Shown here in pieces: positions 53,068-61,119 of a stretch of DNA of 64,000 nt; the first letter of the stretch is position 1, and each line of letters begins with the position of its first letter. A program made the position numbers and the translations under genes. The notes below the pieces were generated by a model that was not told the DNA's origin, ran no database searches, and saw only the letters and a list, made by a program, of their open reading frames with translations. Origin of the DNA: Pseudomonas bananamidigenes (lineage in GTDB: Bacteria; Pseudomonadota; Gammaproteobacteria; Pseudomonadales; Pseudomonadaceae). Where the stretch lies: contig NZ_LRUN01000008.1 of assembly GCF_001679645.1 (NCBI RefSeq), positions 1-64,000 of the forward strand, in the 5' to 3' direction.

Positions 53068-55110
53068 ATGAACTACCCGACCGAAGTCAAAGAAGCCGCA
53101 AAACGTCTCTACCTACGCCGCTGTTCGGTGAAGGAAATTCAGGCGCATTTGAAGCTGCCCAACATCCGTATCGTCTACTACTGGATCCGCCAAGGCGCCT
53201 GGGACGAGATGCTGACGGATGAAGAACCGTTGAGCGCAGTCAGCCGGCGGATCACCCTGATTCTGGAAAAGATCGATCCGCTGACGGACGCCGAGCTGAA
53301 AGAGCTGGAGCGCCTGACAAGCCTGCTGGAGCGCCTGAAAAAGCTTGCGGCAAAACCTGCGCCGGCAGCGCCTGCTGACCGTCCTGACGAGCCTGACGAA
53401 CGCCAGTCAAGCCAACGCCGTGAGCGGCGCGAGGGCGGCGGCAAGAAGCGCGAAAAGAAGGTAAAGAACGACGTCAGCGGCCTGACCGAAGTGGACTTCC
53501 TGGATAAGTTCATCTCGAAAATGTACGGCTACCAGAAAGAGCTGTTCGAGGCGAAACAGAATCCACTGACCCGCCGTGTCCGGAACATCCTCAAAAGCCG
53601 TCAGGTCGGCCTGACCTACTACTTCGCCGGCGAAGCGTTCATGGACGCCGTGTTGAGCGGTGACAACCAGGTGTTCCTATCGGCAAGCCGATCGCAGTCG
53701 GAAATCTTCCGAAGCTACATCATCCAGTTCGCCCAGCAGTGGTTCGGCATTGAGCTTACGGGCAATCCGATCACCCTGAGCAACGGTGCCGAGCTGCGCT
53801 TTCTCAGCACCAACAGCAGCACCGCCCAGGGGTATCACGGCCATGTCTACGTGGACGAATACTTCTGGATTCGCGACTTCGAAAAGCTCAGCACCGTCGC
53901 CAGTGCCATGGGCACCCACAAGAAATGGCGCAAAACCTATTTCTCGACGCCCAGCGCCGTGTCGCACCAGGCGTACCCGTTCTGGTCGGGTGAAGAGTTC
54001 CGCAACAGCAAACGCGGCAAAAAGGCCGGCGGCGAATGGCCGAGCGAAGCGGCTTACACGCAGGGCGCGCTGTGTCCGGACGGTCAGTGGCGCAAGACGA
54101 TCACCCTGGACGATGCGATCGCCGGTGGCTGCGATCTGTTCGACCTGGAGCAGCTGCAGCTGGAGTACGACGAAGACAAGTTCCAGCAGCTGTTCTACTG
54201 CAAGTTCATCGACAGCACGCAAAGCGCATTCAGTCTCAAGGATCTGGAGCGCTGCTACTCGGATCTGTCGTTGTGGGAGGACTACAACCCTGATCTGGAT
54301 CGCCCGTTTGGCAACAGTCCGGTCTGGCTGGGCTACGACCCGAGCCGCACACGCGACGACGCCACCTGCGTGGTCATCGCGCCGCCGCTCGAACCCGGGG
54401 CGAAGTTCAGAATTCTGGAAAAACACAGTTGGCGGGGCCACTCGTTCACCTACCAGGCCGCGCAGGTCAAGAAGCTGACCGAGCGCTTCAACGTGCAGCA
54501 CATCGGCATCGATGTCACCGGCGTGGGTTACGGCGTGTTCGACCTGGTGCGCGACTTCTACGTCAAGGCAACACCGATTCATTACAGCCTGGAAGCGAAA
54601 AACGCCCTGGTGCTGAAAGCCCAGGACACGATCCAGGGCAGCCGCATCGAGTGGGACGCCGGTTGGACGGACATTGCCCAGGCATTCCTGACCATCAAGC
54701 GCGGCGCCACCAACAGCGGCCAGATCACCTACAGCGCATCCCGTACCGAAGCCACCGGTCACGCCGACATTGCCTGGGCAGTGATGCACGCCCTGTCCAA
54801 CGAACCTTTGAACACCAACAAGCGGCGCCGTAGCCGCTACGTCACGAGTAACCAGAGCAGCCATGGCCAACCGCAAACGCAGAAAGCACCACGTAGCCCA
54901 ACCACAGCAGCAACCGATGCGCTCGTTTACGTTCGGGGAGCCGGAACAGGTGCTGTCCGGCAACATCGGCGAGTACGTGGGCGTGTTTCCGAGCGACGAC
55001 GGCAAAATCTACAAGCCGCCAGTATCGCGGGCCGGCCTGGCGAAGCTGTTGCGCGCCAACGCGCACCACGGAGCCATTCCGAAGTTCAAGCGCAACCTGC
55101 TGTTGCGTGA
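53068..55110 (+). CDS. Terminase ATPase subunit (gpP-like), probably missing its natural stop
   Basis: The protein has an N-terminal HTH (RLYLRRCSVKEIQAHLKLPNIRIVYYWI), a Lys/Arg-rich linker, the ATPase region (NILKSRQVGLTYYFAGEA as variant Walker A; GHVYVDEYFW as Walker B) and a C-terminal nuclease (VWLGYDPSRTRDDATCVV, IGIDVTGVGYGVFDLV). It should end near residue 594, like the 590-residue P2 gpP. Instead the frame runs on to 680 residues through the start of the portal gene. ACGAGTAACC at 54844-54853 would give an in-frame TAA if one base were restored (ACG-GAG-TAA). A lost base or sequencing error is likely. Confidence 0.9.
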   Translation: MNYPTEVKEAAKRLYLRRCSVKEIQAHLKLPNIRIVYYWIRQGAWDEMLTDEEPLSAVSRRITLILEKIDPLTDAELKELERLTSLLERLKKLAAKPAPAAPADRPDEPDERQSSQRRERREGGGKKREKKVKNDVSGLTEVDFLDKFISKMYGYQKELFEAKQNPLTRRVRNILKSRQVGLTYYFAGEAFMDAVLSGDNQVFLSASRSQSEIFRSYIIQFAQQWFGIELTGNPITLSNGAELRFLSTNSSTAQGYHGHVYVDEYFWIRDFEKLSTVASAMGTHKKWRKTYFSTPSAVSHQAYPFWSGEEFRNSKRGKKAGGEWPSEAAYTQGALCPDGQWRKTITLDDAIAGGCDLFDLEQLQLEYDEDKFQQLFYCKFIDSTQSAFSLKDLERCYSDLSLWEDYNPDLDRPFGNSPVWLGYDPSRTRDDATCVVIAPPLEPGAKFRILEKHSWRGHSFTYQAAQVKKLTERFNVQHIGIDVTGVGYGVFDLVRDFYVKATPIHYSLEAKNALVLKAQDTIQGSRIEWDAGWTDIAQAFLTIKRGATNSGQITYSASRTEATGHADIAWAVMHALSNEPLNTNKRRRSRYVTSNQSSHGQPQTQKAPRSPTTAATDALVYVRGAGTGAVRQHRRVRGRVSERRRQNLQAASIAGRPGEAVARQRAPRSHSEVQAQPAVA

Positions 55111-55891
55111 GTTCATCGCCTCGGCTGGCTGCAGCACTGAGACGATGGGACGCGCCGGACTGGACTACATGGTGTTTGGCGAAGCGTACTTCTACAACGA
55201 CACCAACGCATTCGGCCAGGTGTTGGAGCTGCAGCACCTGCCGGCGATCAACATGCGCGTGAAGGTCGACGGCGGCTACGTGATGCTGCTGCCGGACAAC
55301 AAGGAAATGGAGTTCGAGGCGCACGAAATCTCCCACGTCCTGGACTACGACGTGGAACAGAACATTTACGGGATTCCGGACTACCTGGGGGGCTTGCAGG
55401 CGTTGCTGCTGAATGAGGCTGCGACCCTCTTCCGCCGGCGCTACTACAGCAACGGCGCGCACGCCGGCTACATCTTCTACACCAACGATCCCGACCTGAC
55501 CGAAGAGGACGAAGACGAGCTGCGCGCCCAAATCAGCGCGAGCAAAGGCGTGGGCAACTTCCGATCGATGTTCGTCAACATCCCCAACGGCAAAGAGAAC
55601 GCGATCCAGATCATCCCGGTCGGTGACTTCCAGGCGAAAGACGAGCTGGAGAAGGTGAAGAACATCACCCGAAACGATGTCATCGCGGCCTGGCGGATGA
55701 ACCCTGCACTGGCCGGCATCATCCCGGAAAACACCGGCGGGTTTGGCGACATTGAAAAGATCGATCGCGTGTACACCAGTAACGAGATCCGCCCGATTTG
55801 CCAGCTGTTCAATCAGCTCAATGACCGGTTACGCGAAGACAGGCGTTTTAGCTGGAAAGTCGCGCCAGCAGCAGTGGATGCCACTGCATGA
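54863..55891 (+). CDS. Phage portal protein (gpQ-like)
   Basis: The 342-residue protein matches P2 gpQ: FTFGEPEQVL, YKPPVSRAGLAKLLRANAHHGAIPKFKRNLL, MGRAGLDYMVFGEAYFY, YGIPDYLGGLQALLLNEAATLFRRRYYSNGAHAGYI and DVIAAWRMNPALAGIIPENTGGFGDIEKI. It forms the dodecameric DNA entry vertex. The extended terminase frame overlaps its first 248 bp; the portal frame is the real one there. Confidence 0.95.
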   Translation: MANRKRRKHHVAQPQQQPMRSFTFGEPEQVLSGNIGEYVGVFPSDDGKIYKPPVSRAGLAKLLRANAHHGAIPKFKRNLLLREFIASAGCSTETMGRAGLDYMVFGEAYFYNDTNAFGQVLELQHLPAINMRVKVDGGYVMLLPDNKEMEFEAHEISHVLDYDVEQNIYGIPDYLGGLQALLLNEAATLFRRRYYSNGAHAGYIFYTNDPDLTEEDEDELRAQISASKGVGNFRSMFVNIPNGKENAIQIIPVGDFQAKDELEKVKNITRNDVIAAWRMNPALAGIIPENTGGFGDIEKIDRVYTSNEIRPICQLFNQLNDRLREDRRFSWKVAPAAVDATA

Positions 55892-55966
55892 AACACCTTT
55901 CGAAGCGAATGCCACTACAAAATATGGCAATATGGTGGCGATCAGCTGCCCCTGGGGAGGGACACA

Positions 55967-56224
55967 ATGAGAGTTGTATGCAAGTGCGGCCACAAGGGCC
56001 GAATTGCTTCACGGGAAGAGGTAACAACGGAGTTCGTGAAGCTGTACTGCCAATGCCTGGACGCAAGGTGCGGGCATACGTGGGTGTCGAACCTGACGTT
56101 CTCACACACACTCAGCCCGTCATCGCAGACCTTCGAACGCATGTTGATCGACCGGTTTCGCGAATTGCCCAGGGCGAAGCAGAGAGAGCTTTTCGAACAG
56201 CTGGGATCGCAGGCGGTGGCGTAA
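55967..56224 (+). CDS. Ogr/Delta-like late transcription activator
   Basis: The 85-residue protein has a Cys4 zinc-binding arrangement of the Ogr/Delta type: C-x-C at VVCKCG, then YCQCLDARCGHTWVSNLTFSHTLSPS. Ogr proteins activate late promoters of P2-like phages by contacting the RNA polymerase alpha subunit. It has a strong GGAGG site and lies 75 bp after the portal gene, between late and early modules. Confidence 0.85.
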   Translation: MRVVCKCGHKGRIASREEVTTEFVKLYCQCLDARCGHTWVSNLTFSHTLSPSSQTFERMLIDRFRELPRAKQRELFEQLGSQAVA

Positions 56225-56279
56225 CTGCAAATCGCCAACGCAGAAGCGTCGGCGATCGGGATCACTCAAGGAATGAGAT

Positions 56280-56465
56280 TCAGCCCTTTACTGGCTCCTT
56301 TGGGTTTACGGCCAGTATCTCGGCAACTCGACGGACTTGCTGCTGCTCCACCTGGCTCAACCGTCGATAGAGATCGATCAAACGACGCTCGATATTTGTG
56401 AGTCCGGACTTATCGAACTCGGTTTTCTCGAACGCGGTGCGATCGTTCATCTTGCGATCCAACAT
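56280..56465 (-). CDS. Small helical prophage protein, unknown
   Basis: The 61-residue charged protein (NIERRLIDLYRRLSQVEQQQVRRVAEILA) looks like a helix-rich regulator or partner of the repressor. The ATG at 56465 has GGAG 8 bp upstream. That site lies in one arm of an inverted repeat at 56471-56514, so its translation or transcription may be controlled there. The last part is close to the end of the Ogr-like gene, with which it converges. Confidence 0.65.
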   Translation of the reverse strand: MLDRKMNDRTAFEKTEFDKSGLTNIERRLIDLYRRLSQVEQQQVRRVAEILAVNPKEPVKG

Positions 56466-56470
56466 GCTTA

Positions 56471-56514
56471 CTACTCCATAAAGTGCATTGCTGAACTGGC
56501 TTTATGGGGAGTAG
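56471..56514. repeat. Near-perfect 13-bp inverted repeat upstream of the 61-residue gene
   Basis: CTACTCCATAAAG (56471-56483) and CTTTATGGGGAGTAG (56500-56514) match as inverted repeats apart from a 2-bp insertion. In the minus-strand mRNA the hairpin would cover the GGAG ribosome-binding site. It could equally be an operator for a dimeric regulator. Confidence 0.65.
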
Positions 56515-56567
56515 CAAACGGCATTGGAATGGGAGTAATCCCAATGGATGAAAGGCTTTGTTGCGAT

Positions 56568-56918
56568 TTAAGACCGGTGCCGGGCGGCGTCGTCGGCCAT
56601 GGCTTCGAGGATGCGACGAATCGCTTTCTGGTCGTCTTCAGGAATGCTACGGAACTGCTTTACCAAGCAATCTTCGACGTCTGACAGTGCCTCATTCGGC
56701 AACGTCTTACGCGATCCATGAACGATATAAGCAATGTCAAAATCGAGCAGCGAGTTAGCAAGACTCAGGTAGGACGCAGGCGCATCGCTGGCGCCCGATT
56801 CGTAGTTGCCCTGGGTACGTTTGGACACGCCAAGTTTTTCAGCCAGTTGATCTTGAGTCAGGCCAGCACCGGCGCGAAGTTCCCGCAGCCTGGCGCCGAT
56901 CTCTTCTGAGAGAGTCAA
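56568..56918 (-). CDS. Prophage repressor, XRE-type HTH (CI/C-like)
   Basis: The protein has a clear lambda-type HTH, EIGARLRELRAGAGLTQDQLAEKLGVSKRTQGNYESG, followed by SYLSLANSLLDFDIAYIVHG and a C-terminal helix (DDQKAIRRILEAMADDA). It has no protease domain, so it is probably not RecA-cleaved. The start is uncertain: TTG at 56918 (116 residues) follows GTGGA, while GTG at 56960 (130 residues) lies inside a palindrome that is probably its operator. It is divergent from the Cro-side gene. Confidence 0.85.
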   Translation of the reverse strand: MTLSEEIGARLRELRAGAGLTQDQLAEKLGVSKRTQGNYESGASDAPASYLSLANSLLDFDIAYIVHGSRKTLPNEALSDVEDCLVKQFRSIPEDDQKAIRRILEAMADDAARHRS

Positions 56919-56943
56919 TATTTTTCCACTCGCATATTTACAT

Positions 56944-56992
56944 TGGCAGTTTTTTGCCACATTCTGCGCTCGTCATCACACGAAAACGCAGA
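56944..56992. promoter_or_regulatory. Divergent repressor operator region
   Basis: TGGCA-6-TGCCA (56944-56959) is a palindrome, and TCTGCG (56963-56968) with CGCAGA (56987-56992) forms a second inverted repeat. Both lie between the divergent repressor and plus-strand regulator genes, where the lysis-lysogeny operators are expected. Confidence 0.6.
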
Positions 56993-57002
56993 GATTTGCA
57001 CT

Positions 57003-57215
57003 ATGCCGAACACAAGCATCACCGAGCAAGCCCGCAAAAAAGCCCGTGAAGCGTTGGAGAAGCGCGGTCAGTCCGCGAAAGATTTTGCTGCTTTGCACAA
57101 CCTGAGTCCCAGCACCGTTTATGCGGTGTTGAGTGGACAAAGCAAATGTCGCCGTGGGGAGGCACACCGAGCTGCCGTTTTACTAGGCGTTAAACAAGGT
57201 GTGATCGAACAGTAA
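57003..57215 (+). CDS. DNA-binding protein, BcepMu gp16-like (Cro side)
   Basis: The 70-residue HTH protein (ITEQARKKAREALEKRGQSAKDFAALHNLSPSTVYAVLSGQSKCRRGEAHRAAVLLGVKQG) matches the small phage regulators typified by BcepMu gp16. Its position as the first rightward gene opposite the repressor suggests a Cro- or Ner-like role. The Met at 57003 is preferred to the frame start at 56943, which overlaps the operator. Confidence 0.85.
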   Translation: MPNTSITEQARKKAREALEKRGQSAKDFAALHNLSPSTVYAVLSGQSKCRRGEAHRAAVLLGVKQGVIEQ

Positions 57216-57244
57216 TGGCATGGGCCAACAGGGAAAAGTAGAAG

Positions 57245-57718
57245 ATGAAAAGCCCGATCCTAGACACCCGCAAAGAAGTTATGAGCGAGATCATCCGCAG
57301 CTATATCGGCGGACGCGAAGCCGCCGCTGCACGCTTGGGGCTGAAGCTCAAGAAGTTCGACAACCATGCCTACGAAAACGCCGGATGCAGTCCTCTCAGT
57401 GACTCTCAGGTTTTCATGCTTGAGCAGGACTGCGGAACTCACCACTTCCCCAACTACGTCGCCTCAATGTACGGCGGGTTGTTCGTTCCAGTGGCTGATC
57501 CTGAAACGCTAGACAACGTCGAGCTATACGCTCGATCGCTACAGGTAGCGGCAAAACGCGGTTGCGTCGACCAGGCGATCGCCAAGGCGCTGGAGGACGG
57601 TTCAATCAGCGAAGAAGAAGCCGAACTGATTATGGACGCTCACAACCTCCACGTTGCTGCACGGCACGCCGAAGTGCTTGCCGCAATAGCTCTTTACCGC
57701 GCAGGGAAAGCTCAATGA
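57245..57718 (+). CDS. YmfL/CII-family regulatory protein
   Basis: The 157-residue protein has MSEIIRSYIGGREAAAARLGLKLKKFDNHAYENAGCSPLSDSQVFMLEQ, the pattern of YmfL and P2-type CII regulators, with an N-terminal HTH. The C-terminal half is helical (ISEEEAELIMDAHNLHVAARHAEVLAAI). It likely controls early transcription. It overlaps the next gene by 4 bp. Confidence 0.82.
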   Translation: MKSPILDTRKEVMSEIIRSYIGGREAAAARLGLKLKKFDNHAYENAGCSPLSDSQVFMLEQDCGTHHFPNYVASMYGGLFVPVADPETLDNVELYARSLQVAAKRGCVDQAIAKALEDGSISEEEAELIMDAHNLHVAARHAEVLAAIALYRAGKAQ

Positions 57719-58080
57719 ACAATCTGCCTGCAGTACAGGAATATCAGGACATGCTCAAAGCTGCGGCGTCGGTGTTTCTTGAACGGCACCGTTGCGAACA
57801 TTTGAGCGACGATCAGCAACTGATCAAACGAGCTGTGCAGCATTTGGTCGCGGACTTCGACGTACTCACTCCGACAGCTGAAAAAATTGTTCACCTGGCC
57901 TACAGCGATTTGTCTGTTGTCGGCGATCGGCAGCGACTGGATGTAATCACCAGCACACCGACACACACCGTTATCACTGACACAGGCACCGGTGAGGTTT
58001 GGGCCATTCCCGTCAGCCTGATTTACGAACGCATCCTCAACGCACCGGACAACGGGCGTTTCCGCGTCACCACTCCGTAA
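57715..58080 (+). CDS. Hypothetical early prophage protein
   Basis: The 121-residue soluble protein (MNNLPAVQEYQDMLKAAASVFLERH; VITDTGTGEVWAIPVSLIYERIL) has a helical N-terminal half and a beta-rich C-terminal half. No family is recognised. The ATG at 57715 overlaps the YmfL-like gene (ATGA). Confidence 0.65.
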   Translation: MNNLPAVQEYQDMLKAAASVFLERHRCEHLSDDQQLIKRAVQHLVADFDVLTPTAEKIVHLAYSDLSVVGDRQRLDVITSTPTHTVITDTGTGEVWAIPVSLIYERILNAPDNGRFRVTTP

Positions 58081-58154
58081 CTCCTAACCACTAAATCCCC
58101 GATCCCCCATTCCCGTGGGTTTGGGTGAGCTGCGCCCGAAATTGAGGTTTGACG

Positions 58155-58406
58155 ATGGAAAACGCCCTGAACATTAACGCAAAACTGCCACCGGTGCAGG
58201 CCGAAGCGCTCTTGGCCAACCTGCGCGAGCAGTACCGTCTCAGCCTCAATGACCTTTGGTATTCCGACCATTACCGCCTGATCCCCGAAGGGCTGCGCCA
58301 CGGGTCGATCCTCACGAACGATCCGGTGATGGCTGCTCGAAAACATCTGATCGGCGCCCTCGCCGGCGCCCTGACTCAAAGCCTCAAAACAGTGAAAAAA
58401 CCATGA
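58155..58406 (+). CDS. Small early prophage protein, unknown
   Basis: The 83-residue protein (LPPVQAEALLANLREQYRLSLNDLWYSDHYRLIPEGLRHG) is mostly helical. GAGG precedes the ATG at 58155. It overlaps the primase gene by 4 bp. No family is recognised; its place suggests a role in replication. Confidence 0.65.
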   Translation: MENALNINAKLPPVQAEALLANLREQYRLSLNDLWYSDHYRLIPEGLRHGSILTNDPVMAARKHLIGALAGALTQSLKTVKKP

Positions 58407-61096
58407 GAGACGATCTCCGTTCCGACGTCCTGCAGCGCCTTGAAAATGACTACGGCCTAAAACACCGTACCGGCACCGACTACATGCGCGGTGGTGAATG
58501 CCCCAAGTGCAGGAAGAAAGAGCTGTATTCACGTCACGACAAGCCGTGGCTGGTTATCTGCGGTCGCCCTGAAAAGTGCGGCCACACCATGCACGTCAAG
58601 GAGATCTACGACGATCTTTTCGAAGACTGGAGCAAGCGAGCCCCCGCTACGGACAGTGCACCAACGGCCACAGCCCGCGCCTATCTGGAGTTCGGCCGGG
58701 GCTTTGACATCCAGTTGATTGCTGGCTGGTTCACGCAAGACACCTACTACTCCTCTCAGCACAACGCAGGCAGCGCGACAGTGCGTTTCGCCTTGGAGAA
58801 AGGCGGCTACTGGGAACGCTTGATCGACAAGCCGGCACGCTTCGGAAAGATGAAAGCGCGTTTCGCTCCGGGTGAAAGCTACCGGGGGGTGTGGTGGTGC
58901 CCGCCCTGTGTGGATCTGCTCGAAGCGAAAGAAGTGTGGATCGTGGAAGGCATCTTTGACGCCACCGCCCTAGTGCACCACGGCATTGCCGCCGTGTCCG
59001 CCATGTCATCCAACGCCTTCCCGGCTGACTCGCTCCAGGCGTTGGTCACAGCACGCCCGGGCAATCTGCCGAAGCTGGTTTGGGCGTTGGACAACGAACC
59101 AGGTGCACACGCTTACACCAAACGTTGGGTACGTATGGCCCGCGAATTGGGGTTTACCTGTGAGGCCGCGCAGATCCCTCAGCGGGAAAAACGCAAGGTC
59201 GATTGGAACGACTTACATCAGCGCTGGCAGTTCCTGGACGACGGCGAGAAGCGCAATGCCCAAATTGAAAAAGACATCACCATTGCTCGGCATCACGGCG
59301 CGCTGCTGATCGCTGAGAACGCTACCGAAAAAGCCCTGGTCATGTTCGATTGGAAGCGTCGAAGCGAATTTCATCTGGAGTTCGGCAATCGCCTGTATTG
59401 GTTCAAACTTGATCTGGAGAAATACAACAAGGCCATTCAGGAACTGGAGGACAGCGAGCATCACGACGATCAGCAACTGAATAACAAGCAGATGCGGGCG
59501 AAGGCCATGCAGCAGTGCGGCGCGCTGCAGCGCATCGCTACCTGCAATCCGAAAGCCCTGTACTACCAGGAAAACAAGCTCACAGACGAGTCCTGGTATT
59601 ACTTCCGGATCACGTTTGCACACGACGCTGCGCCGATTAAAAACACTTTCACCAGCGCTCAGATCTCTTCATCGGCCGAGTTCAAAAAGCGTCTGTTGGG
59701 CATTGCCCCCGGTGGGATGTTCACCGGTACAACGCAGCAATTGGACGCGTTCATTGAGGAACAAACCGACGCTCTCAAGACCGTTCAAACCATCGACTTC
59801 ACGGGCTACACCCGCGAACACGGCGCATACGTGTACGGCGATGTGGCTGTACGCGACGGTAAAATCTTCAAACTGAACGAAGAAGACTTCTTCGACATGG
59901 ATCGCTTGAGCATTAAAACGCTCAGCCAGTCAGTGACCTTGAACCTGAACACTGACCTGGAGAAGTTCGACACCGAATGGCTCGACATCATTTGGCAATG
60001 CTTCGGTGCCAAAGGGCTGGTCGCACTCGCTTTCTGGTTCGGCTCATTGTTCGCCGAGCAGATCCGGCAGCATCAAAAGAGTTACCCCTTCATGGAAATT
60101 ATCGGTGAGCCAGGCGCCGGTAAATCCACCCTGATCGAATTCCTATGGAAGTTGTGCGGACGCCTCGACTACGAAGGTTTTGACCCCACTAAAGGCACCC
60201 CAGTTGCTCGGGCACGAAACTTTGCCCAGGTCGGGAATCTGCCGGTGGTGTTGATTGAATCTGAGCGCGAAAAATCAGATGGAAGCCAAACCCGCCAATA
60301 CGACTGGGACGAACTGAAGACTGCCTACAACGGCCGCAGCGTTCGCTCAACCGGTGTAAAGAACAACGGTAACGACACCCGCGAACCGCCCTTCCGTGGC
60401 GCCGTGGTCATCGGTCAGAACCACGCGGTGAACGCCTCTGAACCGATCCTGCAGCGCCTAGTGCACATCGCCATGACGAAGGACGGGCAGACCCCGCAAA
60501 CCAAGCTGTTGGTTGAAAAACTTGAGCGTATGCCCATCGACCGCGTGAGCGGGTTTCTGCTCAAGGCCACCACGTCGGAGTCCTCCGTGATGGAGACCAT
60601 TCGCGCGAAGGTTCCGACCTACGAACAGGCGCTGCTGGCCCTGCCTGAAATTCGCACCGTACGGATCGCAAAGAATCATGCCCAGCTGCACGCGCTCGTA
60701 GACGCACTGGTGCACGTCGCTCCTCTTAAAAAGCATCAGTTGGAAGCTACACACGCGGAGATCCAGAACATGGCAAAGGATCGCCAGCTGGCCATCAATG
60801 CTGATCACCCGGTCGTCGTCGAGTTTTGGGAACTGTACGAATACCTAAACAGCGCTGCCGGCGGACTAAACCACTCACGCAATGACAGTTTGATTGCGGT
60901 GAACCTCAACGACTTTGCCAAAGAAGCCGCGGAGAAACGCCAGAAAGTCCCGGACATGACCGAGCTGAAACGCCACCTGAAAACCAGCAAGTGCCCGAAG
61001 TTCGTGGAGACAAACAGAACCGTTTGCTCTGCCTGGGAGTTGGACGCTGCAGATAAACCGAAAACTGTGCGCTGCTGGATTTTCCAAAGCGCCTAA
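58403..61096 (+). CDS. Phage primase-helicase (zinc finger, Toprim, P-loop ATPase)
   Basis: The 897-residue protein has an N-terminal zinc finger (CPKC near residue 34, CGRPEKCGH near 55), a Toprim domain (VWIVEGIFDATALVHHGIAAVSAMSSNAF and LVWALDNEPG) and a C-terminal helicase-type ATPase. The ATPase has Walker A GEPGAGKST near residue 570 and Walker B VVLIESERE. It primes and unwinds phage DNA. A middle region of about 250 residues is unassigned. The ATG at 58403 overlaps the previous gene; the longer frame from 58256 is a shadow. Confidence 0.9.
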   Translation: MRDDLRSDVLQRLENDYGLKHRTGTDYMRGGECPKCRKKELYSRHDKPWLVICGRPEKCGHTMHVKEIYDDLFEDWSKRAPATDSAPTATARAYLEFGRGFDIQLIAGWFTQDTYYSSQHNAGSATVRFALEKGGYWERLIDKPARFGKMKARFAPGESYRGVWWCPPCVDLLEAKEVWIVEGIFDATALVHHGIAAVSAMSSNAFPADSLQALVTARPGNLPKLVWALDNEPGAHAYTKRWVRMARELGFTCEAAQIPQREKRKVDWNDLHQRWQFLDDGEKRNAQIEKDITIARHHGALLIAENATEKALVMFDWKRRSEFHLEFGNRLYWFKLDLEKYNKAIQELEDSEHHDDQQLNNKQMRAKAMQQCGALQRIATCNPKALYYQENKLTDESWYYFRITFAHDAAPIKNTFTSAQISSSAEFKKRLLGIAPGGMFTGTTQQLDAFIEEQTDALKTVQTIDFTGYTREHGAYVYGDVAVRDGKIFKLNEEDFFDMDRLSIKTLSQSVTLNLNTDLEKFDTEWLDIIWQCFGAKGLVALAFWFGSLFAEQIRQHQKSYPFMEIIGEPGAGKSTLIEFLWKLCGRLDYEGFDPTKGTPVARARNFAQVGNLPVVLIESEREKSDGSQTRQYDWDELKTAYNGRSVRSTGVKNNGNDTREPPFRGAVVIGQNHAVNASEPILQRLVHIAMTKDGQTPQTKLLVEKLERMPIDRVSGFLLKATTSESSVMETIRAKVPTYEQALLALPEIRTVRIAKNHAQLHALVDALVHVAPLKKHQLEATHAEIQNMAKDRQLAINADHPVVVEFWELYEYLNSAAGGLNHSRNDSLIAVNLNDFAKEAAEKRQKVPDMTELKRHLKTSKCPKFVETNRTVCSAWELDAADKPKTVRCWIFQSA

Positions 61097-61119
61097 ACCC
61101 GCAACTCAGGAGTGACCCA

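Noticed and set aside
55888..56370. 160-codon plus-strand frame over the Ogr-like gene
   Set aside because: It lacks a ribosome-binding site and overlaps the Ogr-like gene, whose zinc-binding motif is clear.
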